Source of the DNA: JAFDZV01 sp048594725
Lineage (GTDB): Bacteria; Bacteroidota; Ignavibacteria; OLB7
Direction of reading: 5' to 3'
NCBI GenBank assembly: GCA_048594725.1
Contig: JBMDXA010000032.1
Span: 1-64,000 of the forward strand
Length of the DNA: 64,000 nucleotides
Below the pieces are notes generated by a model that ran no database searches, was not told the origin of the DNA, and worked only from the letters and a program-made list of their open reading frames with translations. Made by a program: the position numbers and the translations under genes. The stretch's first letter is position 1. Each line of letters opens with the position of its first letter. Of this stretch, positions 7,675-15,794 are shown piece after piece.

Positions 7675-7851
7675 CTACCAGATCAGCAGCATGCGCCCAT
7701 GGCCGAAACCGTGATGGTCCGTATAGATTATCGCGTCCTGCATGGTGCGCCCTTCGGTTGCCGGAACCGCCGGTACCTCCGGTGCGGGCGGCTCCGCCTC
7801 CTGCCGGATCTCCGGCTCCAGGTCGTTGTTGAGCTCTCTGTCGGATCTCAT
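7675..7851 (-). CDS. Putative 58-aa small protein with acidic/proline-rich N-half
   Basis: ATG at 7851 to TAG at 7675. The product begins MRSDRELNNDLEPEIRQ, has a PPAPEVPAVPA linker, and ends QDAIIYTDHHGFGHGRMLLIW. It has no signal peptide. The C-terminal HHGFGHG segment could bind metal, but this is speculation. Protein-like composition and a run of terminator hairpins just downstream support a transcribed gene. There is no obvious Shine-Dalgarno, which is common in Bacteroidota. I know no family for it. Confidence 0.5.
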   Translation of the reverse strand: MRSDRELNNDLEPEIRQEAEPPAPEVPAVPATEGRTMQDAIIYTDHHGFGHGRMLLIW

Positions 7852-8381
7852 CAGGTTGAAGAATTCTTGAATGAAAAATATGCTGTTGCCTCAGGGGCGG
7901 AGGTGCCGGATACGGCGCCCTGCCGCATCCGGCGATCCATCGGCCCGCACCTGCCGGCAGGGTGATTCCCTCCCGGTTCGATCATCGCCGGGATGATCCG
8001 GTGCCGTCCATCCGGAGTGCCCTCTGGGGTTGAACCCATCCGGATTCGTCCGATGCGAAGAGGGGACTGCTACTTCCCCGCGCTTCGCTCCATCCGCGCC
8101 TCGTGAGCCGGTGGCCCCTTCAACACGGCGCTCTATCAAGAAGAGACCAGCAGATCGATCTCCCTGTTCAAATGTACAATGATATTATATGATCTACAAA
8201 AGTAATTTCGGCGGATGGAAATATTTTCCGGGGAGTGTTCCAGGTGATGGCGATATCGCGCAACGCCGCAGACGCAACAGGCGCAGAACGGGGAGAACAA
8301 AAGGGAGCCGAAAAGGAGGGAGGGAACGGATGGAAGGGAGAGGTGGAAGCGAAGGAACCGGCCCGTATCCTGCCGGGCGAG
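7852..8381. other. Intergenic region of about 530 bases
   Basis: No supported coding sequence. An AT-rich patch at about 8168-8215 (including ATGATATTATATGATC) stands out from the GC-rich background and may hold a promoter. I found no tRNA fold or strong repeat. Confidence 0.45.
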
Positions 8382-8603
8382 TCACACCGGATGATCTCCC
8401 GGTGGTCTTTGCAGTGGCGTTTCCTCCCGGCAGCCGTGCGAGGCGGCGGTGGCCTCTCGCAGCGTACATGCCGGGCAGCGTGCGCCGGGGCCGTTGCTGC
8501 CGGCAGGAGCCGCCTCGTAGGAATACCCGCCGCAGCGCGGACAGGTGATGACGCGCGGAGCCCCGGCGATGAACAGATGATGATCGGAGCAGAAAAAGCT
8601 CAT
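8382..8603 (-). CDS. Possible zinc-ribbon mini-protein
   Basis: A 73-aa frame with CPRCGG near residue 21 and ARCPACTLRE near residue 43, giving two CxxC knuckles as in zinc ribbons. The N-terminus contains another Cys and two His (MSFFCSDHHLFIAG). The knuckle spacing is typical of a structural zinc site. The C-terminal third is low-complexity, no Shine-Dalgarno is visible, and the neighbourhood is gene-poor. It may be a genuine small protein or a chance frame. Confidence 0.4.
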   Translation of the reverse strand: MSFFCSDHHLFIAGAPRVITCPRCGGYSYEAAPAGSNGPGARCPACTLREATAASHGCREETPLQRPPGDHPV

Positions 8604-8713
8604 GAGGGATACCGGGACCAGGGTAGGGCGTGGGGAGGTTCAAAAGAGTGCGGGACGGCACCGGGCCGCCCCGCATCGGGATATCGGTTGTGAGCCCGCC
8701 GGGGCGTGGCTGT

Positions 8714-9274
8714 TTACAGGGCGAAGTTCACACCCACCGAGATGGGGGCGGCGCCCAGTCCTGCCTTGGCGTGGAATGCGAAGCCCGGCGTAAAGAAGTA
8801 GCGGATGCCCCCCACCAGCTGCAGTTAGACGCCGCTGCGGTAGCTGGCCGAGGAGTTCTCCTCCCCTTCGGAGCCGTGCCAGGTGGAGTTCACGATCGTG
8901 TAGCCCAGCCCCAGGCCGGCATACAGATCGATCTTCCGGTTGCTGAGAGCGAAATGATAGGCGCTGTACACGCCGATCGGCACCCAGGAGTAGCTCCAGT
9001 AATAGGTGGAGTTGGTACTGCTGCTGCTCCAGCTCGAATAATCCACCGAGGCGCCGATGCTGATTCTGCCGGAGCCTGCCTCGCCGGGACGGGTCAGCGC
9101 ATATTCGAAGTCGCCGCCGAAGCTGAGAGCGCTCTCGTAGGCGCCAAGCCCGATATGGGGGCCGATATAGGCCTTGTCGTTTTCGAACTGCGCATGGGCG
9201 GCAGTGGAGATCGTGAAGAGTGCCACAATGGCGGCTACGGCGCGGAGCATGATCGTACGCATGGGGTTCTGCAA
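8714..9274 (-). pseudogene. Outer-membrane beta-barrel protein interrupted by an in-frame stop
   Basis: The signal peptide (ending ISTAAHAQF) and alternating-strand barrel sequence continue for 149 residues (YIGPHIGLGAYESALSFGGD, IDLYAGLGLGYTIV) to a TAA at 8825-8827. In the same frame another 36 codons of good barrel sequence follow (LQLVGGIRYFF, FAFHAKAGLGAA, ISVGVNFAL), ending at TAA 8714-8716 with a typical terminal-strand aromatic/hydrophobic pattern. One substitution (TAC or TAT to TAA) would explain it. It could be a recent pseudogene, a suppressed stop or a sequencing error. The function would be a small porin-like or OmpA-barrel surface protein. Confidence 0.75.
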
Positions 9275-9569
9275 GAAAGTGTTAAAGGGAATGTTCTTCT
9301 GTCGGATTGCTGTTTGCAGGGGAACATCCTCGTATTATTGAAGGATGTTCCGCAGGGTCATTCTCCCCGGTGATATGGTTCGATATTCATCGGCATCGGT
9401 TGTCGCCTGCTGCATCATTTTGCGTTCGGGCTCGTACCGGGGAGGCTTGAATTGCGTTGCGGCGCCGGGTGATATTCCCGGATCGCCGTGCAATTCTTAC
9501 GGATACAAAATTGGCGTATGGCAACTGCGCCGGGTAGGGACAATTCAGAGAACTTTTTACCCCGTTTTT
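9275..9569. other. Divergent intergenic region with palindrome
   Basis: It lies between the broken barrel gene (minus) and the helical-repeat gene (plus). It contains a 10-bp inverted repeat at 9321-9351. A frame extends upstream from 9570 to 9345, but its composition is not protein-like. Confidence 0.5.
9321..9351. promoter_or_regulatory. Perfect 10-bp palindrome between divergent genes
   Basis: GGAACATCCT is followed by an 11-nt AT-rich spacer and its exact complement AGGATGTTCC. The position between divergent genes and the AT-rich centre suggest a dimeric repressor operator. A hairpin in the leader of either gene is also possible. Confidence 0.4.
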
Positions 9570-10922
9570 ATGCAGGCACTTCACGATATCCTCCAGCGCC
9601 TCAGACCGGAGGAGCGAGCCAGGTTTCTGGAGGTGCACACCGCGCGCGGCAATGTTATCTCCAAGCTGATCGCCGATGCGCTGGAAGACCCTTCGCTTAC
9701 CAGGGAGGCGTTCATCGAGCGCTACGAGATCACTGCGGCCACCTACAACAAATCGAAGTCGCAGGCCATCGATACGCTCTATCGCGAGCTGGCCTCATCC
9801 CAGAGCAACCCGTACGATCCCATCCTCCTTATCCGGCTGCTGCTGTATCGCGGGCTGGTCAAGGAGGCACGCAAACAGTTCGCGAGCCTGGAGAAGGATT
9901 ATCTGCGGCAGCGCCTGTATTCGGTGCTGGACGTGCTCTATCATGAAGCCGTGCGCATCTGTTATCAGACCGGGGACACGAAGTGGCTGGCGCAATTGAT
10001 AGAGAAAATAAAATCCAATGCGGCCGATCTTCTCCATTATAACGAGCTGGATGCGCCGCTGATCCTTCAGATGCTGAAGCTGGAGAAAAAGGGAGGGGAT
10101 GAGCGGGGATCGATATCGGTGGAGGAGCTTGAGGACCTACGCGAGCGTGCCGAGAAACTGGGGCATCCGATCCTGGTGCATAATTCCTTTTACTGCCTGT
10201 ATGTGTATTATACCCAGCACGATTTCAATGTGGAGAAGGCGCACCGTTCCGCCTGGAGCGTTCTGGAAAATGCCCGCCATAATACCGATTCGATGAACAG
10301 CTATGCGATCATGATCGCATATAATAATTACGCGCATTTCCTCTGCCTCTATTCGGTCGATGAGAGCCCGGAACCCTATTTCGACCAGATCGCCGGGCGC
10401 ATCGGTATGGGCGGGCCACTGGAGGTGTTCGATTTTTACTTCAATTATTTCCTCTATTATCTGACCAGCGGCAACAGGCGCCGTGCCGATGCAATCCTGA
10501 AGCGCATGGGGGAGGTGCCGCAGGAAAATCGTTTTGCCGTGCTGATGAATGTTGCAGAGGGATGGATGGCCTTCGCCCGCGATGATGCCGGGCGGTTCCG
10601 GCAGGAGTTCGCCTCCTTCTACGAGGCACCCGCCTACCAGGATTTCCCCGAACAGGAGTTCCACCTCCGTGTGATGGAGATCATCTTCGCGCTCCGGGAA
10701 CAGGAGTACGATTACGCCGAGGGGAAGATGGAGGCGCTCCGGAAATTCCATTACCGGAAATTCCAGCCGGCGGAGGATTACCGGGTGATGGTCAACGCGT
10801 TGCAGCGCACCATCTACGCCCGCGTTCAGGGAACCCGCCGTGGCAAGCGCTCCGCCGAACCATCGTTCTCGCTTCGGAGCATGGGCTATCTGCACGGATT
10901 TCTGGAAGGGGAGAGCGGGTGA
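9570..10922 (+). CDS. Large alpha-helical (TPR-like) cytoplasmic protein
   Basis: A 450-aa all-helical protein of unknown function. I place the start at the ATG at 9570 (MQALHDILQRLRPEER); sequence upstream in frame is not protein-like. No signal peptide or membrane helix is present. Paired helices rich in Leu/Tyr (ILLIRLLLYRGLVKEARKQF, FDFYFNYFLYYLTSGNRRRA, MNVAEGWMAFARDDAGRFRQ) look like degenerate TPR or similar solenoid repeats, suggesting a protein-interaction scaffold. The N-terminal ~90 residues (GNVISKLIADALEDPSLTRE) could be a separate small domain. No clear Shine-Dalgarno. It is transcribed alone and followed by a repeat block. Confidence 0.75.
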   Translation: MQALHDILQRLRPEERARFLEVHTARGNVISKLIADALEDPSLTREAFIERYEITAATYNKSKSQAIDTLYRELASSQSNPYDPILLIRLLLYRGLVKEARKQFASLEKDYLRQRLYSVLDVLYHEAVRICYQTGDTKWLAQLIEKIKSNAADLLHYNELDAPLILQMLKLEKKGGDERGSISVEELEDLRERAEKLGHPILVHNSFYCLYVYYTQHDFNVEKAHRSAWSVLENARHNTDSMNSYAIMIAYNNYAHFLCLYSVDESPEPYFDQIAGRIGMGGPLEVFDFYFNYFLYYLTSGNRRRADAILKRMGEVPQENRFAVLMNVAEGWMAFARDDAGRFRQEFASFYEAPAYQDFPEQEFHLRVMEIIFALREQEYDYAEGKMEALRKFHYRKFQPAEDYRVMVNALQRTIYARVQGTRRGKRSAEPSFSLRSMGYLHGFLEGESG

Positions 10923-10956
10923 GTAACCAGCGGATTTCAATGGAGTGAAGCCTTTT

Positions 10957-11076
10957 CAGGCCAGGAAGAAGGGCCGCTCCTACGGAGCTTCCAGAGAACA
11001 TCCGGGCGGGCGCCTTTTCTACAGATAGGCAACACCTATAGGTGTTCCCTACGGGGGCCACGACAGAGTAACCTAC
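10957..11076 (+). repeat. Dispersed repeat X, copy 1
   Basis: The core GGGCCGCTCCTACGGAGCTT at 10971-10990 is followed by GAGAACATCCGGGCG, CTTTTCTACAGAT and GGGGGCCACGACAGAGTAAC. The entire stretch aligns with the reverse complement of 49180-49290. Further copies are at 39071, 39329 and 39485. Internal CTATAGGTGTTCCC replaces the CCCTCTGGGGG segment of the other copies. It is non-coding. Confidence 0.75.
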
Positions 11077-11080
11077 CAAC

Positions 11081-11110
11081 TGCAAGGGCGGCCATTGCTG
11101 GCCGCCCTTG
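11081..11110. terminator. Strong hairpin between convergent genes
   Basis: GCAAGGGCGGCCA, a 4-nt loop and its exact complement form a 13-bp GC-rich stem. It lies 29 nt downstream of the minus-strand propeller gene's stop and about 160 nt downstream of the plus-strand helical gene. T-runs are weak on both sides, so it acts as a probable bidirectional transcript end. Confidence 0.65.
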
Positions 11111-11138
11111 CGCGTTTCATACTATTCGGATCATCCGG

Positions 11139-12647
11139 TTATCTGACCAGAACCAGTTTCGTGGTTCGTGCCAGATCGCCGCTCCGAAGGTTGCAGAAGT
11201 AGACTCCGTCGGGCATGCCGGCCGCGTTCCAGCGGACCGTATAGGTGCCCTCTTCCAGGCGCTCGGAAACCAGCGTGGCAACCGTCTCGCCATGCACGTT
11301 ACGCACATCGACGGTGCAGAGGCCGGAGACCGGAACCGTGAAGTTGATGTTCGTGGAGCCGCTGGCCGGGTTCGGCATTGCCGTCAGCGCTGCCGAGGTG
11401 TACTCGATGCGTGCCGGTGCGCTCACGGTGTTCGTATCCTCCGGGACGGTATCCTTCGGGACCACGATCGCCGAGTCGATCCAGCGTGCGAAGTTGATGG
11501 ACGGCTTGACGCCGGCCTGCGTGAAGACACCTCCCACATAGACGTACTTCCCCTGGGCGGCCATCGAAAGCGGAAGGCCGTTGATGCCGCTGCCGAGCGC
11601 GCTCCAGGTGCTGTCGGCCTCGTGCCACTTGGCAACGTGGCGAGCTGCGGCCACGCCCGCATTATTGAACAGTCCCCCGATATACAGGTTGCCGTTGCCG
11701 TCCAGTGTCATCGTCGTCGGGATGCTGTCGATGCCGTTACGCCTGGTGTTGTCCACGAAGCTGTACCACTTCTCCTGCGCGATGTTCCACTTTGCCACAC
11801 GGCGCGCGGTGCTGCCGCCGGCAAAGCCGAAGTTGCCTCCCACGTAGAGGATCGAATCCTTGATCGCCATCGTCGTCACATAGGCTTCGGAGCTTCCGGC
11901 CTGTCCCAGGCCGTTGCCCAGCTTCGACCATTCCCCCTTGTCGATATCGTACTTGGCGATGCGGGCGGCGGTGGCGCCGCCGGCGTTCGGGAAGCGTCCT
12001 CCCACATAGATCGTGTTCCCCTGTGAGACCATCGCATAGACGGTATCGTCGAGGCCGCGGGTGGCGGTTCCTTCCAGGGCGATGAAGATGCGCTCGGTCG
12101 GGCTCCAGCGGGCGATGCGGTTCAGCATGTCGTTGTTGCCTGCATAGATGAAGCTGCCGGCCACATACATCGTGTTCCCCACGAAGATGATCTCGTTGAC
12201 CGTGGAGTCCAGCCCCTGCTCGTTGTCGCGCTTGCCGAGGAAGGACCACTGGCTGCCGTTCCACTGGGCGATGCTGCTGGCCGCCACGCTGCCGGCGTTG
12301 GTGAAGCTGCCACCCACATAGACGTTGTTGCCGCTGAAGGCGATGGCGCGGACCGTTCCGTTGCCGATACCAGCTCCCAGTGCCGACCATGCGGTGCCGT
12401 TCCAGCGGGCGATGCGGTTGGCGGTCATGCCATTGACCTGCGTGAAGTTGCCGCCGATATAGACGTCGCCGTTCGGAGCCACGGCGACCTTGTAGACCGG
12501 GCCGTTGACATCAACCGGGCCGAAATTGTAGTTCCAACTGGAGTCGTTGGGAACCGGGTCCTCCTGTGCATACAGCGAGCCGGTTCCAACCAGGGCCGCC
12601 AGGAAAACCAGCGTCCACACACGGAGTAACCAATGATTCATATACAT
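11139..12647 (-). CDS. Secreted seven-repeat beta-propeller protein with T9SS sorting domain
   Basis: A 502-aa protein with a signal peptide ending SLYAQE. Seven repeats each contain a (V/I/L)Y(V/I)(G/A)G(N/S/R/L/V)F core, for example VYIGGNFTQ, VYVGGSFTN, MYVAGSFIY, IYVGGRFPN, LYVGGNFGF, LYIGGLFNN and VYVGGVFTQ. They are interleaved with ARWNGTAW-type strands, predicting a seven-bladed propeller. The last ~80 residues are a T9SS sorting domain (LTAMPNPASGSTNINFTV, MPDGVYFCNLRSG, TTKLVLVR). It is exported to the cell surface, ligand unknown. AGGAG precedes the ATG at 12647, and a second ATG two codons later is equally possible. Confidence 0.88.
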   Translation of the reverse strand: MYMNHWLLRVWTLVFLAALVGTGSLYAQEDPVPNDSSWNYNFGPVDVNGPVYKVAVAPNGDVYIGGNFTQVNGMTANRIARWNGTAWSALGAGIGNGTVRAIAFSGNNVYVGGSFTNAGSVAASSIAQWNGSQWSFLGKRDNEQGLDSTVNEIIFVGNTMYVAGSFIYAGNNDMLNRIARWSPTERIFIALEGTATRGLDDTVYAMVSQGNTIYVGGRFPNAGGATAARIAKYDIDKGEWSKLGNGLGQAGSSEAYVTTMAIKDSILYVGGNFGFAGGSTARRVAKWNIAQEKWYSFVDNTRRNGIDSIPTTMTLDGNGNLYIGGLFNNAGVAAARHVAKWHEADSTWSALGSGINGLPLSMAAQGKYVYVGGVFTQAGVKPSINFARWIDSAIVVPKDTVPEDTNTVSAPARIEYTSAALTAMPNPASGSTNINFTVPVSGLCTVDVRNVHGETVATLVSERLEEGTYTVRWNAAGMPDGVYFCNLRSGDLARTTKLVLVR

Positions 12648-12935
12648 GATCTCCTGATTTGAGAATTGATGTCGCGCCGCTGAAGCTGCCGTTGCGCCGG
12701 GGAGCGCCCGGTTATGCCGGGCTCTGGGTGTACTCTCGGTGCGAGGCGGGCTTCAATTGGCGTTGCACGTAAAGTTCGGATTGCCGGTGGTATCGCCGGG
12801 CCGGGCCGGTACATTCCCACAGGGGCCGCCGGCAGCACCGGCGGCATCGGGATAAGCTCTCCCGATAGCATTAGGAAGTGGACGTCCGCCGGCATTGTTT
12901 TGTCACATGCCACCGGAAGCCACGTTCCGGGGATA

Positions 12936-13985
12936 TTACAACGTTTGCAGCAATTGGCGCGCATCCACCACCTGGTCGCTCTTCGGATTCTTGCCGATGA
13001 ACTGCACCAGAAGCTGCCGTGCGCGCTCCTTCTGCCCGGATTTCGCCAGCACGCGGCAGTAGGAGACGTATGACTTGTCGCTGAGCTTCGAGACGCCACG
13101 CGATGCCTTCAGGTACTGGTCGGCGGCCTGCGAGAGCTTCCCGGTGTTCTCCAGCGACTGCGCGTAGGAGTACTCGGCAAGGGTGCGGCGCCCGGCGCTC
13201 TGCGGCGTGGCGAGCGCTCTGGAGAGCTCGTCGGCCGCTTCGGTATGCCATCCGGCGCGCGTGGCGGCAACGCCGTTCACGAAATTCTTTTCCCCCGGCT
13301 CCCCTCTGGAGGAGCGGCTCCTGGCCGCTGCCGGCCGTTCCGCCGGCGCGGTGGCCGCCGTCGTGGAGCGGGCCGCTGTTCGCGGGCGGGGAGTGGAGGT
13401 GTGCGGCTCGGCGGCGGCGGGGAGATTCTCCGATGCCGCAGCATAGCGCAGCTCGCTTGCCCGCAGCCCCTTCAGTTCCAGCGTGGAATCGTACGAGGTG
13501 ATAAGGATCTCGTTCCCCGCTCTGTCGCGCGGGGAGGAGGGGAGCACAAACGGCTCCTGCACGGCGAGCGAGGAGTCGTCGCGGGTTTCTCTGCGCGGCC
13601 CGCCGGTCTCGATCGTGCCCGGGCCGGTGGCCTCCTCCAGCAGGCGCTGGTACTCCGCCTGAAGGCCCGGAAGCTCCTCCGGCGGCGCGGTGCGCATCTG
13701 CGCATCCAGGCGCCCGAGCCGTTCCCCAAGGGTCTCCTGGCCGGAGATCTGGCGCTCATCGGATGATGCCGGGGCGCTGCCGTCGGCCGCATACGGGGTG
13801 GCGTCGGCAACGGAGGGGGTGCCGTCATCCTCCGGCGATCCGGATGTCTGCGGCGTCTCCTCCTGCGAGGATTCGGTCTGGGATGGGGGAGGGGTCGGTT
13901 CGGTGAGCACGTTCCGGTTGCCGCCGCAGGAGCCCAGCAGCAGGGCCGCGATCACCACGGCCGCTCCGGAGGCCCGCCGCACCAT
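12936..13985 (-). CDS. TPR-containing outer-membrane-type lipoprotein
   Basis: I choose the ATG at 13985 because it starts a lipoprotein signal: MVRRASGAAVVIAALLLGSC, with lipobox LGSC. A longer frame to 14213 exists, but its extra 76 residues are not protein-like. The mature 349-aa protein has a low-complexity Ser/Pro/Thr/Glu linker, a middle region with LGERLGRLDAQ, and at least three C-terminal TPR-like helical pairs (HTEAADELSRALATPQSAGR, AADQYLKASRGVSKLSDKSY, KERARQLLVQFIGKNPKSDQ). The fold recalls YbgF/BamD-type periplasmic TPR proteins, but I cannot assign a role. Confidence 0.78.
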   Translation of the reverse strand: MVRRASGAAVVIAALLLGSCGGNRNVLTEPTPPPSQTESSQEETPQTSGSPEDDGTPSVADATPYAADGSAPASSDERQISGQETLGERLGRLDAQMRTAPPEELPGLQAEYQRLLEEATGPGTIETGGPRRETRDDSSLAVQEPFVLPSSPRDRAGNEILITSYDSTLELKGLRASELRYAAASENLPAAAEPHTSTPRPRTAARSTTAATAPAERPAAARSRSSRGEPGEKNFVNGVAATRAGWHTEAADELSRALATPQSAGRRTLAEYSYAQSLENTGKLSQAADQYLKASRGVSKLSDKSYVSYCRVLAKSGQKERARQLLVQFIGKNPKSDQVVDARQLLQTL

Positions 13986-14228
13986 GCGTGCCGCGCCCCC
14001 GTGTGCCGGGAGATGCTCCGGCGCTGCGATGGAGCCGCCCCCGTGGAGAGATGTCTGTTGAGCCAGAGGTAAGGTTCGTGCCACGGCAGTACTCCTCGGA
14101 ACGATGATGCCTTGCAGATACGAACGGAATGAAGGGGGAGAGGGGGCTGCCGGGGCATGTTGCCGGAGCATGCCGGTTCCGGGGCAGGGGGCGCTCTCCA
14201 CGCTCCGCTTCATTCCATCAGAGGCTTC

Positions 14229-14236
14229 CCAATATA
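14229..14236 (-). promoter_or_regulatory. TAnnTTTG-like -7 element upstream of the TPR lipoprotein
   Basis: TATATTGG on the minus strand differs by one base from TAnnTTTG. If used, the leader to the chosen ATG (13985) would be about 235 nt long, which is long, so it is only a candidate. It lies just after the truncated clpB. Confidence 0.3.
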
Positions 14237-14275
14237 GGATTTCTTGGACGACACACCGGCCCCATAATTTGAAGC

Positions 14276-15592
14276 TCAGGCGGCGTTGAGTTCCCGCCGC
14301 AGCGCCTCGCGCTCTATCTCAAGCTGCCGGATCTTTCGTTCGATGAGGTCCAGCTCCTCCGGCATCGAGTCGATCTCGATACGCAGCCGTGAGGCCGCCT
14401 CGTCCACCAGATCGATCGCCTTGTCCGGGAGGAACCGGTCGCTGATATAGCGGTCGGAGAGCTGCGATGCGGCCACGATAGCCGCATCGGTGATGCGGAC
14501 GCCGTGGTGCACCTCGTAGCGCTCCTTCAGGCCACGGAGGATGGAGATGGTATCCTCAACAGTGGGCTCCGGCACCAGCACCGGCTGGAACCGGCGCTCC
14601 AGCGCGGGGTCCTTCTCGATATACTTCCGGTACTCATCCAGGGTGGTGGCGCCAACCGTGCGGAGTTCGCCGCGCGCCAGGGCGGGCTTCAGGATATTGG
14701 CGGCATCCACCGATCCCTGTGCCGCGCCGGCCCCCACCAGCGTGTGAAGCTCGTCGATGAAGAGAATGATCTCCCCGTTGGAATCGGCCACCTCCTTGAC
14801 GATCGCCTTCAGCCGCTCCTCGAACTGTCCCCGGAAGCTGGTGCCGGCCACCAGCGCCCCCATATCCAGCGCCACGATCTGCTTGGAGCGCAGACCCTCG
14901 GGCACATCCCCCTCCACCACGCGCATGGCGATACCCTCGGCGATGGCGGTCTTGCCCACTCCCGGCTCGCCGATCAGCACCGGGTTGTTCTTGGTGCGGC
15001 GCATCAGCACCTGCATCACACGGCGGATCTCATCCTCACGGCCGATCACCGGGTCCAGCTTCCCCTTGCGTGCGAGGTCGTTCAGGTTGCGGCCGTAGCG
15101 GGAGAGCGCCTGGTACTTATCCTCGGGGTTCTGGTCGGTCACCCGCTGCGATCCCCGGATCTCCTTCAGTGCCTTTGCTATCGCGTTGCGGTTGGCGCCC
15201 TGATCGCGCAGCATCGCTCCGGCCGGGGTGCCGGTATCCTCGCTGATGGCAAGCAGAAGATGCTCGGTGGAGACATATTCATCCCCCATCGAGGTGGCTT
15301 CCTTCAGCCCCGTCTCCAGCAGGCGGCTCGTGTTCTGCGAGAGATACTGGTTGCCCATCGTACCGCCGGAGATCTTCGGGAGCGATTCGATGGCCTCGTT
15401 GACCTTGATCTTCAGGTAATTGACGTTCGCGCCGATCTTCATCAGCATCGGCGGGACGATTCCGCTGGAATCCTGGAGCATCGCCGCCAGCAGATGTACC
15501 GGCTCGATCTGCTGGTTGGAATATCCGGTGGCGATCTCCTGTGCGGTCTGGATCGCCTCCTGCGCCTTGAGCGTAAACTTCTGGAAGTTCAT
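14276..15592 (-). pseudogene. clpB: ClpB/Hsp104 disaggregase truncated after the first AAA+ domain
   Basis: A 438-aa product starting MNFQKFTLKAQEAIQTAQ. A Clp N-domain (about 1-150) is followed by NBD1 with Walker A GEPGVGKT (208-215), Walker B ILFIDELHT, and sensor residues around VGATTLDEYRKYI. It ends RQLEIEREALRRELNAA, exactly where the coiled-coil middle domain should begin. Family members are about 860 residues with a second AAA+ ring, and nothing resembling the remainder follows the TGA. NBD1 motifs are intact. It may be a decayed clpB, a deletion product, an assembly join, or a functional single-ring variant. The ATG at 15592 matches the family N-terminus. Confidence 0.85.
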
Positions 15593-15794
15593 AGCAGTGC
15601 ACCACCTGGGAAAGTTCTTAGCAAGAGCGGGATTGGTAGCCCGGGAGAGTTCCTCCTGGAACATCCTTCCTGGAAGGACCCCGGGCTGTTGCCAGTTATA
15701 CCTGGAGCAATCGTGAAAGGTTCATGCTTCGCGGACAGAGAGCAAAAAGAATCGCAAGGAAAATCCCCTATCGGAATTCCGGTCCGGACTCTCC

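Noticed and set aside
7966..8000. Possible tRNA T-arm (CGGTTCGATCATCGCCGG)
   Set aside because: The loop and stem lengths do not fit a T-arm, and no matching acceptor or anticodon arm lies upstream.
8235..8693. A 152-codon plus-strand frame
   Set aside because: Lys/Glu/Gly-rich at first, then shadowing the zinc-ribbon frame. No motif, promoter or family resemblance; the minus-strand CxxC frame is more plausible.
13986..14213. N-terminal extension of the TPR lipoprotein to the ATG at 14213
   Set aside because: The 76 extra residues lack features and would bury the lipoprotein signal peptide that begins at 13985.
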